From positions 356,352 to 420,351 of the forward strand of contig JAEUTP010000014.1 of the NCBI GenBank assembly GCA_016787705.1: DNA of 64,000 nucleotides, in the 5' to 3' direction. The notes under the pieces were generated by a model that had not been told where the DNA came from, did no database searches, and saw nothing but the letters and a program-made list of their open reading frames with translations. The translations under genes and the position numbers were made by a program. Source of the stretch: Bacteroidia bacterium (GTDB taxonomy: Bacteria > Bacteroidota > Bacteroidia > B-17B0 > Aurantibacillaceae). Of this stretch, positions 1 through 9,084 are shown one piece after another (the stretch's first letter is position 1; every line of letters begins with the position of its first letter).

Positions 1-122
1 ATATTCAAATAAAGTGCAAGTATAAATGGCTCCCATGCCATTAATTTATTATTTGAGAGCTACGGTCTCTCTTTCATCCGAAAGTAAATTTATCAATCAC
101 CTTAATTAAAAAAACAAATACT
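1..122. other. Leader region upstream of lysC
   Basis: No gene is visible here. It contains a short hairpin-like stretch (GAGAGC near 55 and a CTCTC run near 66) and an AT-rich leader before the aspartate kinase ATG. I looked for a lysine or SAM riboswitch core and could not recognise one. It may also hold the end of a gene lying outside the window. Confidence 0.3.
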
Positions 123-1445
123 ATGTTACTTGTATTAAAATTTGGCGGTACCAGCGTTGGTTCTGCCCAAAGAATAAAAGACCTTGTAAAATTAACTGTT
201 AACGATACACCAAAAATTGTTGTTTTAAGCGCCATGAGCGGTACTACCAACTCATTGGTAGAAATTTGTAATTCGCTTTATTCAAAAAATGTAAAGCAGG
301 CTACCGAACAAATTAATATTTTAAAACAAAAATATTATACCGAAATAAAATTGCTCTATTCTAATGAGAATTGCCTGCAAAAAGCTGCTAATTTAATAGA
401 TAATCATTTTGCATATATAACTGCTTTTACTTTGGATATGTTTACTGCTAACGAAGAAAAAGCCATTTTGGCGCAAGGCGAGTTGTTAAGCACTGCCCTA
501 TTCCATTATTATTTAGAAGAAATAAATATTGAATCGGTTCTTTTACCCGCTCTTAATTTTATGCGTATTGACGAGAATGATGAACCCAATTTAGATTACA
601 TTGAAAAATATATTTTTGAAGAACTCAATAAACACAAAAGCAAAAAATTATTTATTACCCAAGGATATATTTGCCGCAATGCTTTTGGCGAGATAGATAA
701 TTTAAAACGCGGCGGTAGCGATTACACCGCTTCTATAATAGGTGCCGCCATTAAAAGCCCTGAAGTACAAATATGGACAGACATTGACGGCATGCACAAC
801 AACGATCCGCGCATCGTTAACAAAACTCACCCTATTAGTGAATTGAGTTTTGACGAAGCCGCCGAGCTGGCTTACTTTGGTGCTAAAATTTTGCATCCAA
901 CATGCATATTACCTGCGCAAAAACGCAACATTCCTGTGCGTTTAAAAAACACCATGCAGCCCGACGCAAAAGGGACTTTAATTGCCGACATTAATACTAC
1001 AGAAGGTATTAAAGCGGTAGCTGCAAAAGACGGCATTACCGCAATTAACATAAAAAGCGCCCGAATGTTGTTAGCCCACGGCTTCCTGCGTGCGGTATTT
1101 GAAATTTTTGAGCGTTATAAAACATCAATCGATATGATCACTACATCTGAAGTTGCTGTATCCTTAACAATAGATAATTCAAAAAATTTAAAAGAGATTT
1201 TAAAAGATCTTAAAGAAATTGCACAGGTAGAAATTGACGAAGACCAAACCATTATTTGCATTGTAGGCCAGTTGCCAAAAGAGCAGCCGGGTTATGCCAA
1301 TAAGGTTTTAGAAGCTTTAAAGGATATTCCGCTAAGAATGGTTTCTTACGGTGGCAGCTCAAACAATATTTCTGTTTTGGTTAACGGCGATCAAAAGAAA
1401 GCCGCCCTACAGGCATTAAATAAAGGATTGTTTAATTATAACTAA
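123..1445 (+). CDS. lysC: Aspartate kinase (monofunctional)
   Basis: Phosphorylates L-aspartate in the cytoplasm, the first step of the aspartate pathway to lysine, threonine and methionine. The N-terminal kinase fold opens with KFGGTSVG at residues 6-13, followed by GGSDYTAS near 198 and the aspartate-binding TDIDGMHNNDPR near 221. The C-terminal 140 residues look like a tandem ACT regulatory region ending in a GGSSNNISVLV segment. At 440 residues it is a typical monofunctional enzyme, without a homoserine dehydrogenase domain. The stop is followed after 8 bp by lysA, so the two form a lysine operon, and feedback by lysine is likely from the family and context. The ATG at 123 directly precedes the kinase motif, so the start is secure. 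The paralogues lysC and thrA-type cannot be separated by sequence alone, but the lysA neighbour favours the lysine branch. Confidence 0.95.
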   Translation: MLLVLKFGGTSVGSAQRIKDLVKLTVNDTPKIVVLSAMSGTTNSLVEICNSLYSKNVKQATEQINILKQKYYTEIKLLYSNENCLQKAANLIDNHFAYITAFTLDMFTANEEKAILAQGELLSTALFHYYLEEINIESVLLPALNFMRIDENDEPNLDYIEKYIFEELNKHKSKKLFITQGYICRNAFGEIDNLKRGGSDYTASIIGAAIKSPEVQIWTDIDGMHNNDPRIVNKTHPISELSFDEAAELAYFGAKILHPTCILPAQKRNIPVRLKNTMQPDAKGTLIADINTTEGIKAVAAKDGITAINIKSARMLLAHGFLRAVFEIFERYKTSIDMITTSEVAVSLTIDNSKNLKEILKDLKEIAQVEIDEDQTIICIVGQLPKEQPGYANKVLEALKDIPLRMVSYGGSSNNISVLVNGDQKKAALQALNKGLFNYN

Positions 1446-1453
1446 GAAAAATT

Positions 1454-2602
1454 ATGTTCACACAAAAACACATCGATCATTTTTCTGCCTTAGAAACGCC
1501 TTTTTATTTTTACGATCTTGATCTGCTTAAAAGAACTTTGGCTGAAATCAAACGAACAGCTTTGCCAAATTACCATATTCATTATGCTTTAAAAGCAAAT
1601 GCTCATCCTAACCTTCTCGATATAATTAAAAATGCCGGTCTTGGAGCTGATTGTGTAAGTGGTAACGAAGTAAAACGCGCCATAGAATGTGGTTTTAAAA
1701 ATACAGATATCGCTTTTGCCGGCGTTGGTAAAAGTGATAAGGAAATAAATTTCGCTTTAGATAATTCTATCTTTTGTTTTAATGTTGAAAGTGTTCACGA
1801 ATTAAAGGTCATCGATCAGTTGGCAAAAAATAAAAACACAAAGGCTAATATTGCTTTACGCATCAATCCTAATGTAGATGCCCACACACACAAATACATT
1901 ACAACGGGGCTCGAAGAAAATAAATTTGGCATTAACCCTTACGAATTTGACACTGTTCTGGACATTCTAAAAACATTAAGTAGTCTCAATTTTACAGGTC
2001 TCCATTTTCATATTGGCTCACAAATAAACGATCTTAATCCTTTTAAAAATCTTTGTCTGCGTGTTAACGAAATAAACAAGTGGTTCATACAAAAAGGTTA
2101 TTTATTACCACATATTAATGTGGGTGGCGGCCTTGGTGTTGATTATCATCACCCCGATGTAAATGCCATTGTTGATTTTGAAAATTACTTCAGTATTTTT
2201 AAACAGTTTTTAGAACTGAACCCAACGCAGCAAATACACTTTGAGTTAGGCCGTTCAGTAATAGCTCAGTGCGGAAGCCTTATTTCGCGTGTACTTTATA
2301 TTAAAAACGGCATAAATACCAATTTTGCCATCCTGGATGCGGGCATGACAGAATTGATACGCCCCGCTCTTTACCAGGCCTATCATAAAATTGAAAATAT
2401 CTCCAAACAAGGAATGCCAAATACGATCAAATACGATATTGTTGGTCCTATTTGCGAAAGCAGCGATTGTTTTGGAAAAGCAGTAGAAATGCCTTTAACA
2501 GAAAGGGGTAACTTAGTGGCCCTGCGCACCGCCGGTGCTTATGGAGAGGTAATGAGCAATCGTTATAATCTGCGTGAGCAGGTAGAATCTGTATTTATAT
2601 AA
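1454..2602 (+). CDS. lysA: Diaminopimelate decarboxylase
   Basis: Converts meso-diaminopimelate to L-lysine and CO2 with PLP, the last step of lysine synthesis. The PLP lysine is K47 in HYALKANAHP. The TIM-barrel glycine-rich HFHIGSQI and GGGLGVDY segments bind the cofactor phosphate. The C-terminal CESSDCFG near 334 supplies the active-site cysteine contributed across the dimer. At 382 residues it is slightly short for the family (about 400) but shows no break. It is cotranscribed with lysC 8 bp upstream and is followed by a strong terminator at 2622-2660. Confidence 0.94.
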   Translation: MFTQKHIDHFSALETPFYFYDLDLLKRTLAEIKRTALPNYHIHYALKANAHPNLLDIIKNAGLGADCVSGNEVKRAIECGFKNTDIAFAGVGKSDKEINFALDNSIFCFNVESVHELKVIDQLAKNKNTKANIALRINPNVDAHTHKYITTGLEENKFGINPYEFDTVLDILKTLSSLNFTGLHFHIGSQINDLNPFKNLCLRVNEINKWFIQKGYLLPHINVGGGLGVDYHHPDVNAIVDFENYFSIFKQFLELNPTQQIHFELGRSVIAQCGSLISRVLYIKNGINTNFAILDAGMTELIRPALYQAYHKIENISKQGMPNTIKYDIVGPICESSDCFGKAVEMPLTERGNLVALRTAGAYGEVMSNRYNLREQVESVFI

Positions 2603-2621
2603 TTTATAAATGTATGATTTT

Positions 2622-2660
2622 AAACAGGCATGCTTTTTGAGTTTGCCTGTTTTTTATTTT
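2622..2660 (+). terminator. Rho-independent terminator of lysC-lysA
   Basis: A perfect 9-bp stem (AAACAGGCA at 2622-2630 with TGCCTGTTT at 2644-2652) runs into a T-rich tract just downstream of lysA. Confidence 0.85.
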
Positions 2661-2691
2661 ATATGTATATTTAGTAGTTCAAATAAATTCA

Positions 2692-5016
2692 TTGAAATTA
2701 AAGATCTTCATACTCTTTGTCTTACTATTTTGCCTAAGTCAATTAACCGCGCAAAAAAATAAAACAGAATTTGAACTGTTTTTAGGGGATACCATTAACA
2801 AAACAGACAATAATGGTGATAAACAGGGGCGCTGGATCTACTTCGGACGTGACAGCAAAGGCCTTAAGAATAAAGTACTAAAGCACAATCAAATTGTTGA
2901 GGATGGTTTTTTTGTGAATAACCAAAAAAACGGTTTATGGAAAAGTTATCACACCAATACAAATAAAATTAAGAGTGAAGTTACTTATGCAAAAGGCTTA
3001 GCCAATGGTAAAGCAAAATTTTATAATGAAAAAGGAAAATTAAGACAAGAAGGAACTTTTAAGAACAATCAATGGGCTGATAAAATAACTTTTTACAGTG
3101 ATAAAGACGAGTCATTCTCCAAGGATGCAGATGATAAAAAAACATCGGTACTCAACTTTTCAGGGCTTGTTACAAAAAACGGAAAGCCGTTGGAAGATGT
3201 GGAAATAATTATTGATAACTATGATCTGCCAATTGCAAAACAAACAACAGGTGCTGATGGTGCCTTTAATATTAAGCTTGATCTTCAATCAGAATATGTA
3301 ATTCATTTCAACAAAAAAGGCTTTCTAAAAAACTCCATTTTAATAAATACAAAAACAACTAATGTTACCGATCCTGTAGCATATGATCTTGCCAACTGGA
3401 AAGTTTCATTGAGCGATAACTTTGCAACAGGCGCTACTAAAGATGTTTTGGGTTTTATAATTAATAAGCCTTCCAATAAGATCTATTTCAATAAAAAGAA
3501 AAAAGAATTTAATGCCGATGGTTCGTATGAACATTTATTTAAAAAGCAGTTAAATGATATTAGCGCTACTACGCAATTGCTTGTTGCTTCGACCATGGAA
3601 AGCAATAAAAAATTAGAGATCGATAATTTAAGGATGCAATCAGAAAATAAGCTGAAAGAAATTGAAATGCTTAAAAAAGAACAAGATCTACAAGCGGCAT
3701 TGATAAAAGAAAAAGAGAATGAATTGTTGGCAAAAAAACTGGAAGCAGATAAAAGAGCAAACGAGCTGGCATTAGCTGAACAGGAAAAAAAAATCAAGAG
3801 TCTTTTGTTCATGGAAAAGGAAAAAGAAATCCTTGAAAAGCAATTAGAAGCAGAAAAGAAAGCAAGGGAAATTGAACGCTTAAAAATCATAACACGTCAG
3901 CAGCAGATGGAAAGTATTATGCAGGATAAGGAACTTAAAACTGCAAAACAAAAAACAGATGAACAAAAGCGTTTAAAAGAAATGTCGGAGCGTGAATTGA
4001 ATATTGCAAATAATGAAAAAAAAATAGCCGACATTGAAATTAATGAGCGTAAAAAAGTATTTAATTATTTATTAGGAGGTTTTTTTGTTATTGCCCTATT
4101 CTCTTTTTTCCTGGTTAGAAACATTATGCAAAAGAAAAAGGCCAACGCTTTGCTTGCCAAACAAGCTGTTGAGATCAATCATCAAAAAGGAGAAATCGAA
4201 GAAAAGAGTCGCCTCATTGAAGAAAAGAACCAGGAAACTTTACAAAGTATTGTGTACGCTAAGCGTATTCAAAATGCCATTCTTCCACCGAATTCAGAGA
4301 TAGACCCTTATTTAAAAGATTATTTTATTTTTTATAAATCAAAAGATATTGTAAGTGGTGATTTTTATTTCTTCTCTGATAAATATGCAAAAGACCATAA
4401 CAAAGTAATTTTTGCTGCGGTTGATTGTACCGGCCATGGTGTGCCTGGTGCTTTTATGAGTATGATAGGCACCGAAAAATTAAAAGATGCCATTGACGAT
4501 TCACATGAACCCGGACGTATTTTAAAACAATTAAATTTAGGTGTTAAAAGCGCACTTCGCCAGTCTGGAGATAATTTAAATGCCACTCGTGATGGGATGG
4601 ATCTTTCACTCTGCACAATTCCAATTATTAAGAATGGTGAAAAAAAAGCTACGATAGAATACTCAGGCGCTAACCGTCCTTTATGGGTAATTAAAAATGA
4701 CACCAAACAATTAACCGAATACAAAGCTACCAAATGCTCTATTGGTGGTTTAACACCGGATGAGCAGGAATTTGAGAATCACAAAATTGAATTAGAGAAG
4801 AATGATGTTTTCTTTTTATTCAGTGATGGTTTTGCCGATCAGTTTGGCGGAACGAATTCTAAAAAATTAATGACCAAAAATTTTAAAGATCTTTTAGTAT
4901 CTATTAATAACAAAACATTAAAAGATCAAAAAGAACATCTTGCTGCCTTTTTTGAAGAATGGAAAGGTGCAAACGAACAGATAGATGATATTTTGGTGAT
5001 TGGTGTTAAAGTCTAG
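2692..5016 (+). CDS. Membrane-anchored SpoIIE-type protein phosphatase with MORN-like repeats
   Basis: Likely a signalling serine/threonine phosphatase of the PP2C SpoIIE/RsbU type. It starts at a TTG (2692) that gives a good signal peptide (MKLKIFILFVLLFCLSQLTA). Residues about 45-135 hold YwqK/MORN-like motifs (GRWIYFG, KNGLWKSY, GKAKFYNEKG). Residues about 150-215 look like a carboxypeptidase-regulatory-like beta fold. A long Lys/Glu-rich coiled coil spans about 290-460, one membrane helix (LLGGFFVIALFSFFLV) lies near 462-478, and a second coil leads into the catalytic domain from about 560. That domain shows GDFYFF, AAVDCTGHGVPGAFMS and FLFSDGFADQFGG, matching the metal-binding aspartates of the family. 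A STAS protein at 7945-8292 is a possible partner, but the genes are not adjacent. A TATATTTA -7 element lies at 2666-2673. The substrate is unknown. Confidence 0.85.
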   Translation: MKLKIFILFVLLFCLSQLTAQKNKTEFELFLGDTINKTDNNGDKQGRWIYFGRDSKGLKNKVLKHNQIVEDGFFVNNQKNGLWKSYHTNTNKIKSEVTYAKGLANGKAKFYNEKGKLRQEGTFKNNQWADKITFYSDKDESFSKDADDKKTSVLNFSGLVTKNGKPLEDVEIIIDNYDLPIAKQTTGADGAFNIKLDLQSEYVIHFNKKGFLKNSILINTKTTNVTDPVAYDLANWKVSLSDNFATGATKDVLGFIINKPSNKIYFNKKKKEFNADGSYEHLFKKQLNDISATTQLLVASTMESNKKLEIDNLRMQSENKLKEIEMLKKEQDLQAALIKEKENELLAKKLEADKRANELALAEQEKKIKSLLFMEKEKEILEKQLEAEKKAREIERLKIITRQQQMESIMQDKELKTAKQKTDEQKRLKEMSERELNIANNEKKIADIEINERKKVFNYLLGGFFVIALFSFFLVRNIMQKKKANALLAKQAVEINHQKGEIEEKSRLIEEKNQETLQSIVYAKRIQNAILPPNSEIDPYLKDYFIFYKSKDIVSGDFYFFSDKYAKDHNKVIFAAVDCTGHGVPGAFMSMIGTEKLKDAIDDSHEPGRILKQLNLGVKSALRQSGDNLNATRDGMDLSLCTIPIIKNGEKKATIEYSGANRPLWVIKNDTKQLTEYKATKCSIGGLTPDEQEFENHKIELEKNDVFFLFSDGFADQFGGTNSKKLMTKNFKDLLVSINNKTLKDQKEHLAAFFEEWKGANEQIDDILVIGVKV

Positions 5017-5035
5017 ATCAGGGCCGTTCATTAAA

Positions 5036-5068
5036 CTCAGTTAAACAGATCTTAACTGTTTAACTGAG
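5036..5068. terminator. Bidirectional terminator between convergent genes
   Basis: A perfect 13-bp inverted repeat (CTCAGTTAAACAG at 5036-5048 and its complement at 5056-5068) with a 7-nt loop. It overlaps the stop codon of the minus-strand gene at 5060 and lies 20 bp after the phosphatase stop, so it can serve both convergent transcripts. Confidence 0.8.
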
Positions 5069-5677
5069 CTTAATCTTCTCAATCATCAAATGCTTTTTGA
5101 ATTTATGAACCATATCGGCCATTTCTTTATCACGTAATTCAAGGTTCGCAATGTCTATAGCCGAATTTTCAACTACCGGTTTTAGTTTGGCCAAATTACC
5201 TTTCATTTGAGTTATTGCATCTGTATAATGCTGTTTCGATGCTTCATCTAAATTCTCTGCTTCTGCTTTTTTCTCAATCTCCGCCACAATGCTTTCTACA
5301 TAAGGAATCATATCCCAGGGGTTATTAGGCGCGTTCCAAACAAAAGTAATATTGCATTTACGGCATTTGTATTTATTGCTCTTCCAGCCTTTATCGTTTT
5401 TCTCCGTTCCAATTAATTTTAAATTATCCGGTTTATTACAGTGTGGACATTGTGCATTATCTTTCACCAATTTTTTAAGCATCTCTCTTTCCGAAAGAAT
5501 CACTTCCCTGCTCTGCGCATGAATATTTATTTGTTCAACCAGTTTATTGCAGGTCTCAACCAGCTGTTTAAATTCATCCGGTATTTCGCTTTCCTCCGTC
5601 CACTGTTCTGCCTTCTTTTTAAAAAAGCCAACCAATTTTATCAATTCGCGTTCTTCCTGTTTTAGTTCCTGGTTCAT
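5060..5677 (-). CDS. Coiled-coil protein with central zinc ribbon, function unknown
   Basis: A 205-residue soluble protein. The centre has two cysteine pairs, CPHCNKPDNL (near 98) and YKCRKCNITF (near 124), spaced as a zinc ribbon. Both flanks are rich in Glu, Lys and Leu and look helical or coiled coil, such as the region before residue 90 and that after 145. There is no signal peptide or membrane helix. It begins 10 bp after the stop of the Kir channel gene on the same strand, so the two are probably cotranscribed. I do not recognise a named family. A nucleic-acid-binding role is possible from the zinc ribbon but is inference only. Confidence 0.75.
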   Translation of the reverse strand: MNQELKQEERELIKLVGFFKKKAEQWTEESEIPDEFKQLVETCNKLVEQINIHAQSREVILSEREMLKKLVKDNAQCPHCNKPDNLKLIGTEKNDKGWKSNKYKCRKCNITFVWNAPNNPWDMIPYVESIVAEIEKKAEAENLDEASKQHYTDAITQMKGNLAKLKPVVENSAIDIANLELRDKEMADMVHKFKKHLMIEKIKLS

Positions 5678-5687
5678 TATAAAAATT

Positions 5688-6623
5688 TTAATTTACAACA
5701 TCGTAATGATGAATATCTGTTACCGTTAAGCGCAAACGCCCGCGCTTATCTACTTCCGGCACTAATGGCTTAAACTTAACATCCTCAATCATTTCCTCAG
5801 GTTTATAAGATTTACGTGAGTAAACCGTTTGTGAATAGGTATCGTTTACTGCTTTTATTAAAATAATAAATTCAGCATCCCTCTCTAAAAGTTCTTTTTT
5901 ACTCAGACCAAACAAAGGGCTTTCCTCATTTAAAGGATGAACAATAGTCCAACTTAACGGTAAAAAATTAACTCTTGAAATTTCAAGCTTCAGGTTTAAA
6001 AATTCGCGTTTTTTTGTTTCCGGATTATTTAATGTAATTGTAAAGCCGGCTTCTGTTTCAATCAGTTCGTATTGTTTAGGATTGGCAATGCGAAACATGA
6101 TTGCTTTACCTGTTTTATAAGGAGATATTAATAAATTTTTGCTAAATAACAGGTGCGCTTTTGGCCTTGAAAAACGGCCGTACAATATACCGGTGGCTAA
6201 AGCAAAACTTAATAAACCCAATAATGATTCTACTGCGGCGGCTATACTGGCTGCGTTACCAATGGGATAAATATGTCCGTAACCAAGTGTAGTAATAGTT
6301 TGAGCGCTAAAAAAGAACAAATTCATAAATTGTTGAAAAGGCTCGTAACTATCCAAACCGCCAAAAAACTCAGGGCCTATAAAAAAATATACTCCGGCAA
6401 AAGCAAAATTAATTGTAATATATCCCAATATTATCACTAAAATAAGATTGAGTTTAGAGGTAGTGATTAGCCAGTGATAAATATCTATATTACCAATGCC
6501 AAGACCTGCCCTGTGAACATTAATACTGCCATCCGGACTTAAAAAACGAACACGGCTATTGTAATTCTTGGTTCCAAAGCCAAGCTCCCGTTCGTCTTTA
6601 TTTTTATTATTAAAAATTGCCAT
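5688..6623 (-). CDS. Inward-rectifier (Kir-type) potassium channel
   Basis: A KirBac-like tetrameric K+ channel of the inner membrane. TM1 lies near residues 55-80, followed by a pore loop with selectivity filter TTLGYGHIYP near 115-124. TM2 follows (the ESLLGLLSFALATGILYGRF segment), and then a cytoplasmic beta-rich IRK domain from about 155 to the end (311 residues, usual length). The filter is TLGYGH rather than the common TVGYGD. An N-terminal slide-helix segment (HRAGLGIGNIDIYHWL) precedes TM1. It is divergent from the SCO1-like gene, with a 30-bp gap, and is followed by the zinc-ribbon gene in a probable operon. Confidence 0.9.
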   Translation of the reverse strand: MAIFNNKNKDERELGFGTKNYNSRVRFLSPDGSINVHRAGLGIGNIDIYHWLITTSKLNLILVIILGYITINFAFAGVYFFIGPEFFGGLDSYEPFQQFMNLFFFSAQTITTLGYGHIYPIGNAASIAAAVESLLGLLSFALATGILYGRFSRPKAHLLFSKNLLISPYKTGKAIMFRIANPKQYELIETEAGFTITLNNPETKKREFLNLKLEISRVNFLPLSWTIVHPLNEESPLFGLSKKELLERDAEFIILIKAVNDTYSQTVYSRKSYKPEEMIEDVKFKPLVPEVDKRGRLRLTVTDIHHYDVVN

Positions 6624-6653
6624 TACAATTATTTAAGTATGTAACTTTACAAA

Positions 6654-7322
6654 ATGAAAGGTAAATTTAATTATTATTGGTTGTTAATTTTAATTCCCGT
6701 AATTTTTATTGGCTGGTATTTATCAAGAACCAAAGAAGATAAGCCTTTGCGCTACCTGGCCTATTTTGGGCCAAGAAAAGCACTAAAAGTAAACGATACT
6801 ACTTATCATTTTATTCCGGATTTTGAATTTACCAATCAATTTGATCAAAAAGTAACGCAACAAACATTAAAAGATAAAATTTACGTTACTGAGTATTTTT
6901 TTACCACCTGCCAAAGTATTTGCCCGGTTATGAATACCAATTTAGAACGAGTTTATAAGGAGTTTGAGAAAGAACCTGAGTTTATGATCGTTTCACACAC
7001 GGTAGACCCTGAAACTGATAGCGTACCCGTTTTAATGGACTATGCAAAAAAACACGGTGTAATTAGCAAAAAATGGCTTTTTTTAACCGGCGAAAAGCCT
7101 AAACTTTATGATATTGCCCGCAAAGGTTATTTATTAAATGCAGAAGAAGGTAATGGAGATGATGATGATTTTATACACACGCAAAATTTTGCATTAATAG
7201 ACAAAGAAAAACACATAAGAGGTTTTTATGACGGTACCGATAGTTTAGAAATAAACCGTTTGATACAGGAAGTAAAATTATTATTGAAAGAATATGATTA
7301 TAAGAAACGTACTGCTGATTAG
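6654..7322 (+). CDS. SCO1/SenC family copper chaperone-like protein
   Basis: A membrane-anchored thioredoxin-fold protein that helps deliver copper to, or keeps reduced, the CuA site of cytochrome c oxidase. One N-terminal anchor helix lies at residues 8-23. The copper ligands are visible as CQSIC (C86 and C90) and H175 in HTQNFALID, so all three SCO ligands are present. The length of 222 residues is normal. A TAACTTTA -7 element at 6642-6649 lies only 4 nt before the ATG, so the message is probably leaderless. The 3' end overlaps the next gene by 29 bp. Confidence 0.9.
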   Translation: MKGKFNYYWLLILIPVIFIGWYLSRTKEDKPLRYLAYFGPRKALKVNDTTYHFIPDFEFTNQFDQKVTQQTLKDKIYVTEYFFTTCQSICPVMNTNLERVYKEFEKEPEFMIVSHTVDPETDSVPVLMDYAKKHGVISKKWLFLTGEKPKLYDIARKGYLLNAEEGNGDDDDFIHTQNFALIDKEKHIRGFYDGTDSLEINRLIQEVKLLLKEYDYKKRTAD

Positions 7323-7767
7323 TATTTTGTTTCTGTCTTTTTTAGGCAAATCGCAAAGCGTTAGCAGAGTTTATAAGATCAATGAGCTTGTAAACAGGAT
7401 CAAGAACTCAGATACAACTTATGTTATTAATTTTTGGGCTACCTGGTGCAAGCCTTGTGTAGCTGAGCTTCCTTCATTTGATAGTCTTTCCAAGATCTCA
7501 AATGTAAAAATATTGTTAGTGAGCCTTGATTTTAAGGAAGACCTCGAAAAAAAGGTGAATCCCTTCTTAAAAAGTCATAACATTAAAATGGAATGCGTTT
7601 TATTGGATGAAATTAATGGCAATGATTTTATTGATAAAATAGATAAAGCGTGGACAGGCGCTATTCCCGCCACCTTAATAAAAAACAAAGATCATAGGGT
7701 TTTTATTGAGAAAAAAATGCACTTGGCCGAATTGCAAAAGCATTTGGCTGATCTGGAGAAAAAGTAG
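7294..7767 (+). CDS. TlpA/ResA-like thiol-disulfide oxidoreductase
   Basis: An exported thioredoxin-like protein. The N-terminal 22 residues form a signal peptide (ILFLSFLGKSQS), and the active site is FWATWCKPC with C52 and C55. A cis-proline-type TGAIPATL segment lies near 127. Such proteins reduce periplasmic disulfides, for example in cytochrome c maturation or copper-site assembly, which suits the overlapping SCO1-like gene upstream (29 bp shared, different frame). At 157 residues it is complete. The start at 7294 was chosen because it gives the full signal peptide. Confidence 0.85.
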   Translation: MIIRNVLLISILFLSFLGKSQSVSRVYKINELVNRIKNSDTTYVINFWATWCKPCVAELPSFDSLSKISNVKILLVSLDFKEDLEKKVNPFLKSHNIKMECVLLDEINGNDFIDKIDKAWTGAIPATLIKNKDHRVFIEKKMHLAELQKHLADLEKK

Positions 7768-7926
7768 CAACGAATTTCACAAATTAACACTAAAGTTTTT
7801 TCGGGGTTTACTATTGAATTAGTGAAATTAATTGCTCCACAGATAATATCTATGCCGCAACATTAAATTATAACAAATAGAACGAAGTTTATGATTGAAT
7901 TTTGTGAAATTGGTGTAATTAGTGGC
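7767..7926. repeat. Intergenic palindromic repeat, family 1, diverged copy
   Basis: The right end reads TTTTGTGAAATTGGTGTAAT and then TAGTGGC. The left end, beginning at the tlpA-like stop codon, is a degenerate inverse (GCAACGAATTTCACAAATT). It has the same size (about 160 bp) and the same end sequences as the copies at 8877, 9872 and 17412. I see no clear central hairpin in this copy. Confidence 0.65.
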
Positions 7927-7944
7927 AAGTAAAATAATACTTTA

Positions 7945-8292
7945 TTAAACTTCCAACACCTTAAAAGCTTCAGATTTTGTTTCTGTTACCTTAAACAAGG
8001 TATTTAATTTGGTAATTAAGATCAGCTCATTTATTTTTTTGTTCATATTAAACAAAACGGCTTCGCCACCGGCCACCCGTGCCTTGGTTAATAATTGAAT
8101 AAGCGTGTTTAAGCCACTGCTGTTCATGTAAATTAATTTCTCCATATCAATTGCCCATTTAGTGCAACCTTCGTTAACTAATTCTTCAGCTTTTTCGAGT
8201 AAAGGGGTAGCTTGTCCTTTTTCTATTAAATTTCCACCAATAGTAATAATGGCGTGATTCTCTTTTTTTTCAGTTGTAAAATCAAATACCAT
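7945..8292 (-). CDS. STAS-domain anti-sigma-factor antagonist-like protein
   Basis: A single STAS domain of 115 residues, the fold of SpoIIAA and RsbV, which act as phosphoryl-switched partners of anti-sigma kinases. The conserved MNSSGLNTLIQLL segment near residues 53-65 includes the serine usually phosphorylated. There is no membrane segment. It ends a probable two-gene operon, 4 bp downstream of the Fur-family gene. The SpoIIE-type phosphatase at 2692-5016 is a plausible functional partner in the same neighbourhood, by family knowledge only. Confidence 0.85.
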   Translation of the reverse strand: MVFDFTTEKKENHAIITIGGNLIEKGQATPLLEKAEELVNEGCTKWAIDMEKLIYMNSSGLNTLIQLLTKARVAGGEAVLFNMNKKINELILITKLNTLFKVTETKSEAFKVLEV

Positions 8293-8296
8293 AACA

Positions 8297-8767
8297 TTAT
8301 TTTTTTAAATGTTCGCAAACTCCTTTTTCTCTCAGACTTCTGCATTTTGCAAAAAAATTAAGAGAGTGATTCTGTATATCAAAATTCAACATATCCCCTG
8401 CCGACCTTTGTATTTGCTGGATCCGGGGATCACAAAACTCAAACACCTTTTCGCAATCGTTACAAATCAGGTGATCGTGCTGTTTGTATTTGTAGGCCTT
8501 TTCAAACTGTGCCATGTTTTTACCAAACTGATGTTTGATAACTAAGCCGGCATCCAAAAGTATCTCGATGTTGTTATACAAAGTAGCCCTGCTAACCCTG
8601 TACTTTTTATTTTTCATCATCAGGTACAATTGTTCAATATCAAAGTGCCCGTCGTGCGAATAAATTTCATTCAGTATTGCAAAACGTTCCGCAGTTTTAC
8701 GGTGTTGTTGCTTTTCTAAGTACTCGGTTAAAATTTTATTTACAGCGTCTTTAGTCTCCTGGCTCAT
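8297..8767 (-). CDS. Fur family transcriptional regulator
   Basis: A metal-responsive DNA-binding repressor of the Fur/PerR/Zur superfamily. The winged-helix part spans about residues 1-85, with [20 protein letters not shown] and the recognition-helix region [13 protein letters not shown]. The dimerisation domain has [17 protein letters not shown], which gives one CxxC zinc pair. The usual second pair near the C-terminus is altered to a [12 protein letters not shown] arrangement. Length is 156 residues. It leads the operon with the STAS gene. Which metal or peroxide it senses cannot be read from the sequence. Confidence 0.88.
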   Translation of the reverse strand: MSQETKDAVNKILTEYLEKQQHRKTAERFAILNEIYSHDGHFDIEQLYLMMKNKKYRVSRATLYNNIEILLDAGLVIKHQFGKNMAQFEKAYKYKQHDHLICNDCEKVFEFCDPRIQQIQRSAGDMLNFDIQNHSLNFFAKCRSLREKGVCEHLKK

Positions 8768-8876
8768 AACTACGATTCTAATTTAGGCATTATTTAAGTT
8801 TAGAACAAATAAAAAAATAGGTCGACCTTTTATAAAATTACATCCATTAAAAATGGGTATTCGTCACACTTCTAAA

Positions 8877-9045
8877 GCCACTAATTGCACAAATTTCACC
8901 AATTTTTTGTTTTTTAAACTTGCTAATTCATTCTACCTTTTAGTGGAATTTATTTGTTCAAGTAATTATTGCTTGAACAATTTTATTTCACAAAAAGAAC
9001 TGCATAACTTTAAATTTGCTTTGTGTTATTCGTGCAATTAGTGGC
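8877..9045. repeat. Intergenic palindromic repeat, family 1, best-preserved arms
   Basis: A 169-bp element bounded by perfect 14-bp inverted ends (GCCACTAATTGCAC at 8877-8890 and its complement at 9032-9045). A central 9-bp hairpin lies at 8954-8962 / 8972-8980. It fills most of the 317-bp gap between the Fur-family and NlpC genes. A small open frame through it (8853-9041) is low-complexity and follows the repeat, so it is not called a gene. Confidence 0.8.
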
Positions 9046-9084
9046 TAGTTTTGAGATAAACTTAAATTTAAGTAACTTTACATC

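Noticed and set aside
1..122. Lysine or SAM riboswitch before lysC
   Set aside because: I could not see the conserved core of either class in the short leader.
702..896. Minus-strand open frame inside lysC
   Set aside because: It is a shadow of lysC; its protein has no family features, and the plus frame is clearly the gene.
8853..9041. 62-residue open frame between the Fur-family and NlpC genes
   Set aside because: It follows the family-1 repeat and encodes a low-complexity Asn/Phe/Cys protein; no promoter or conservation is visible.
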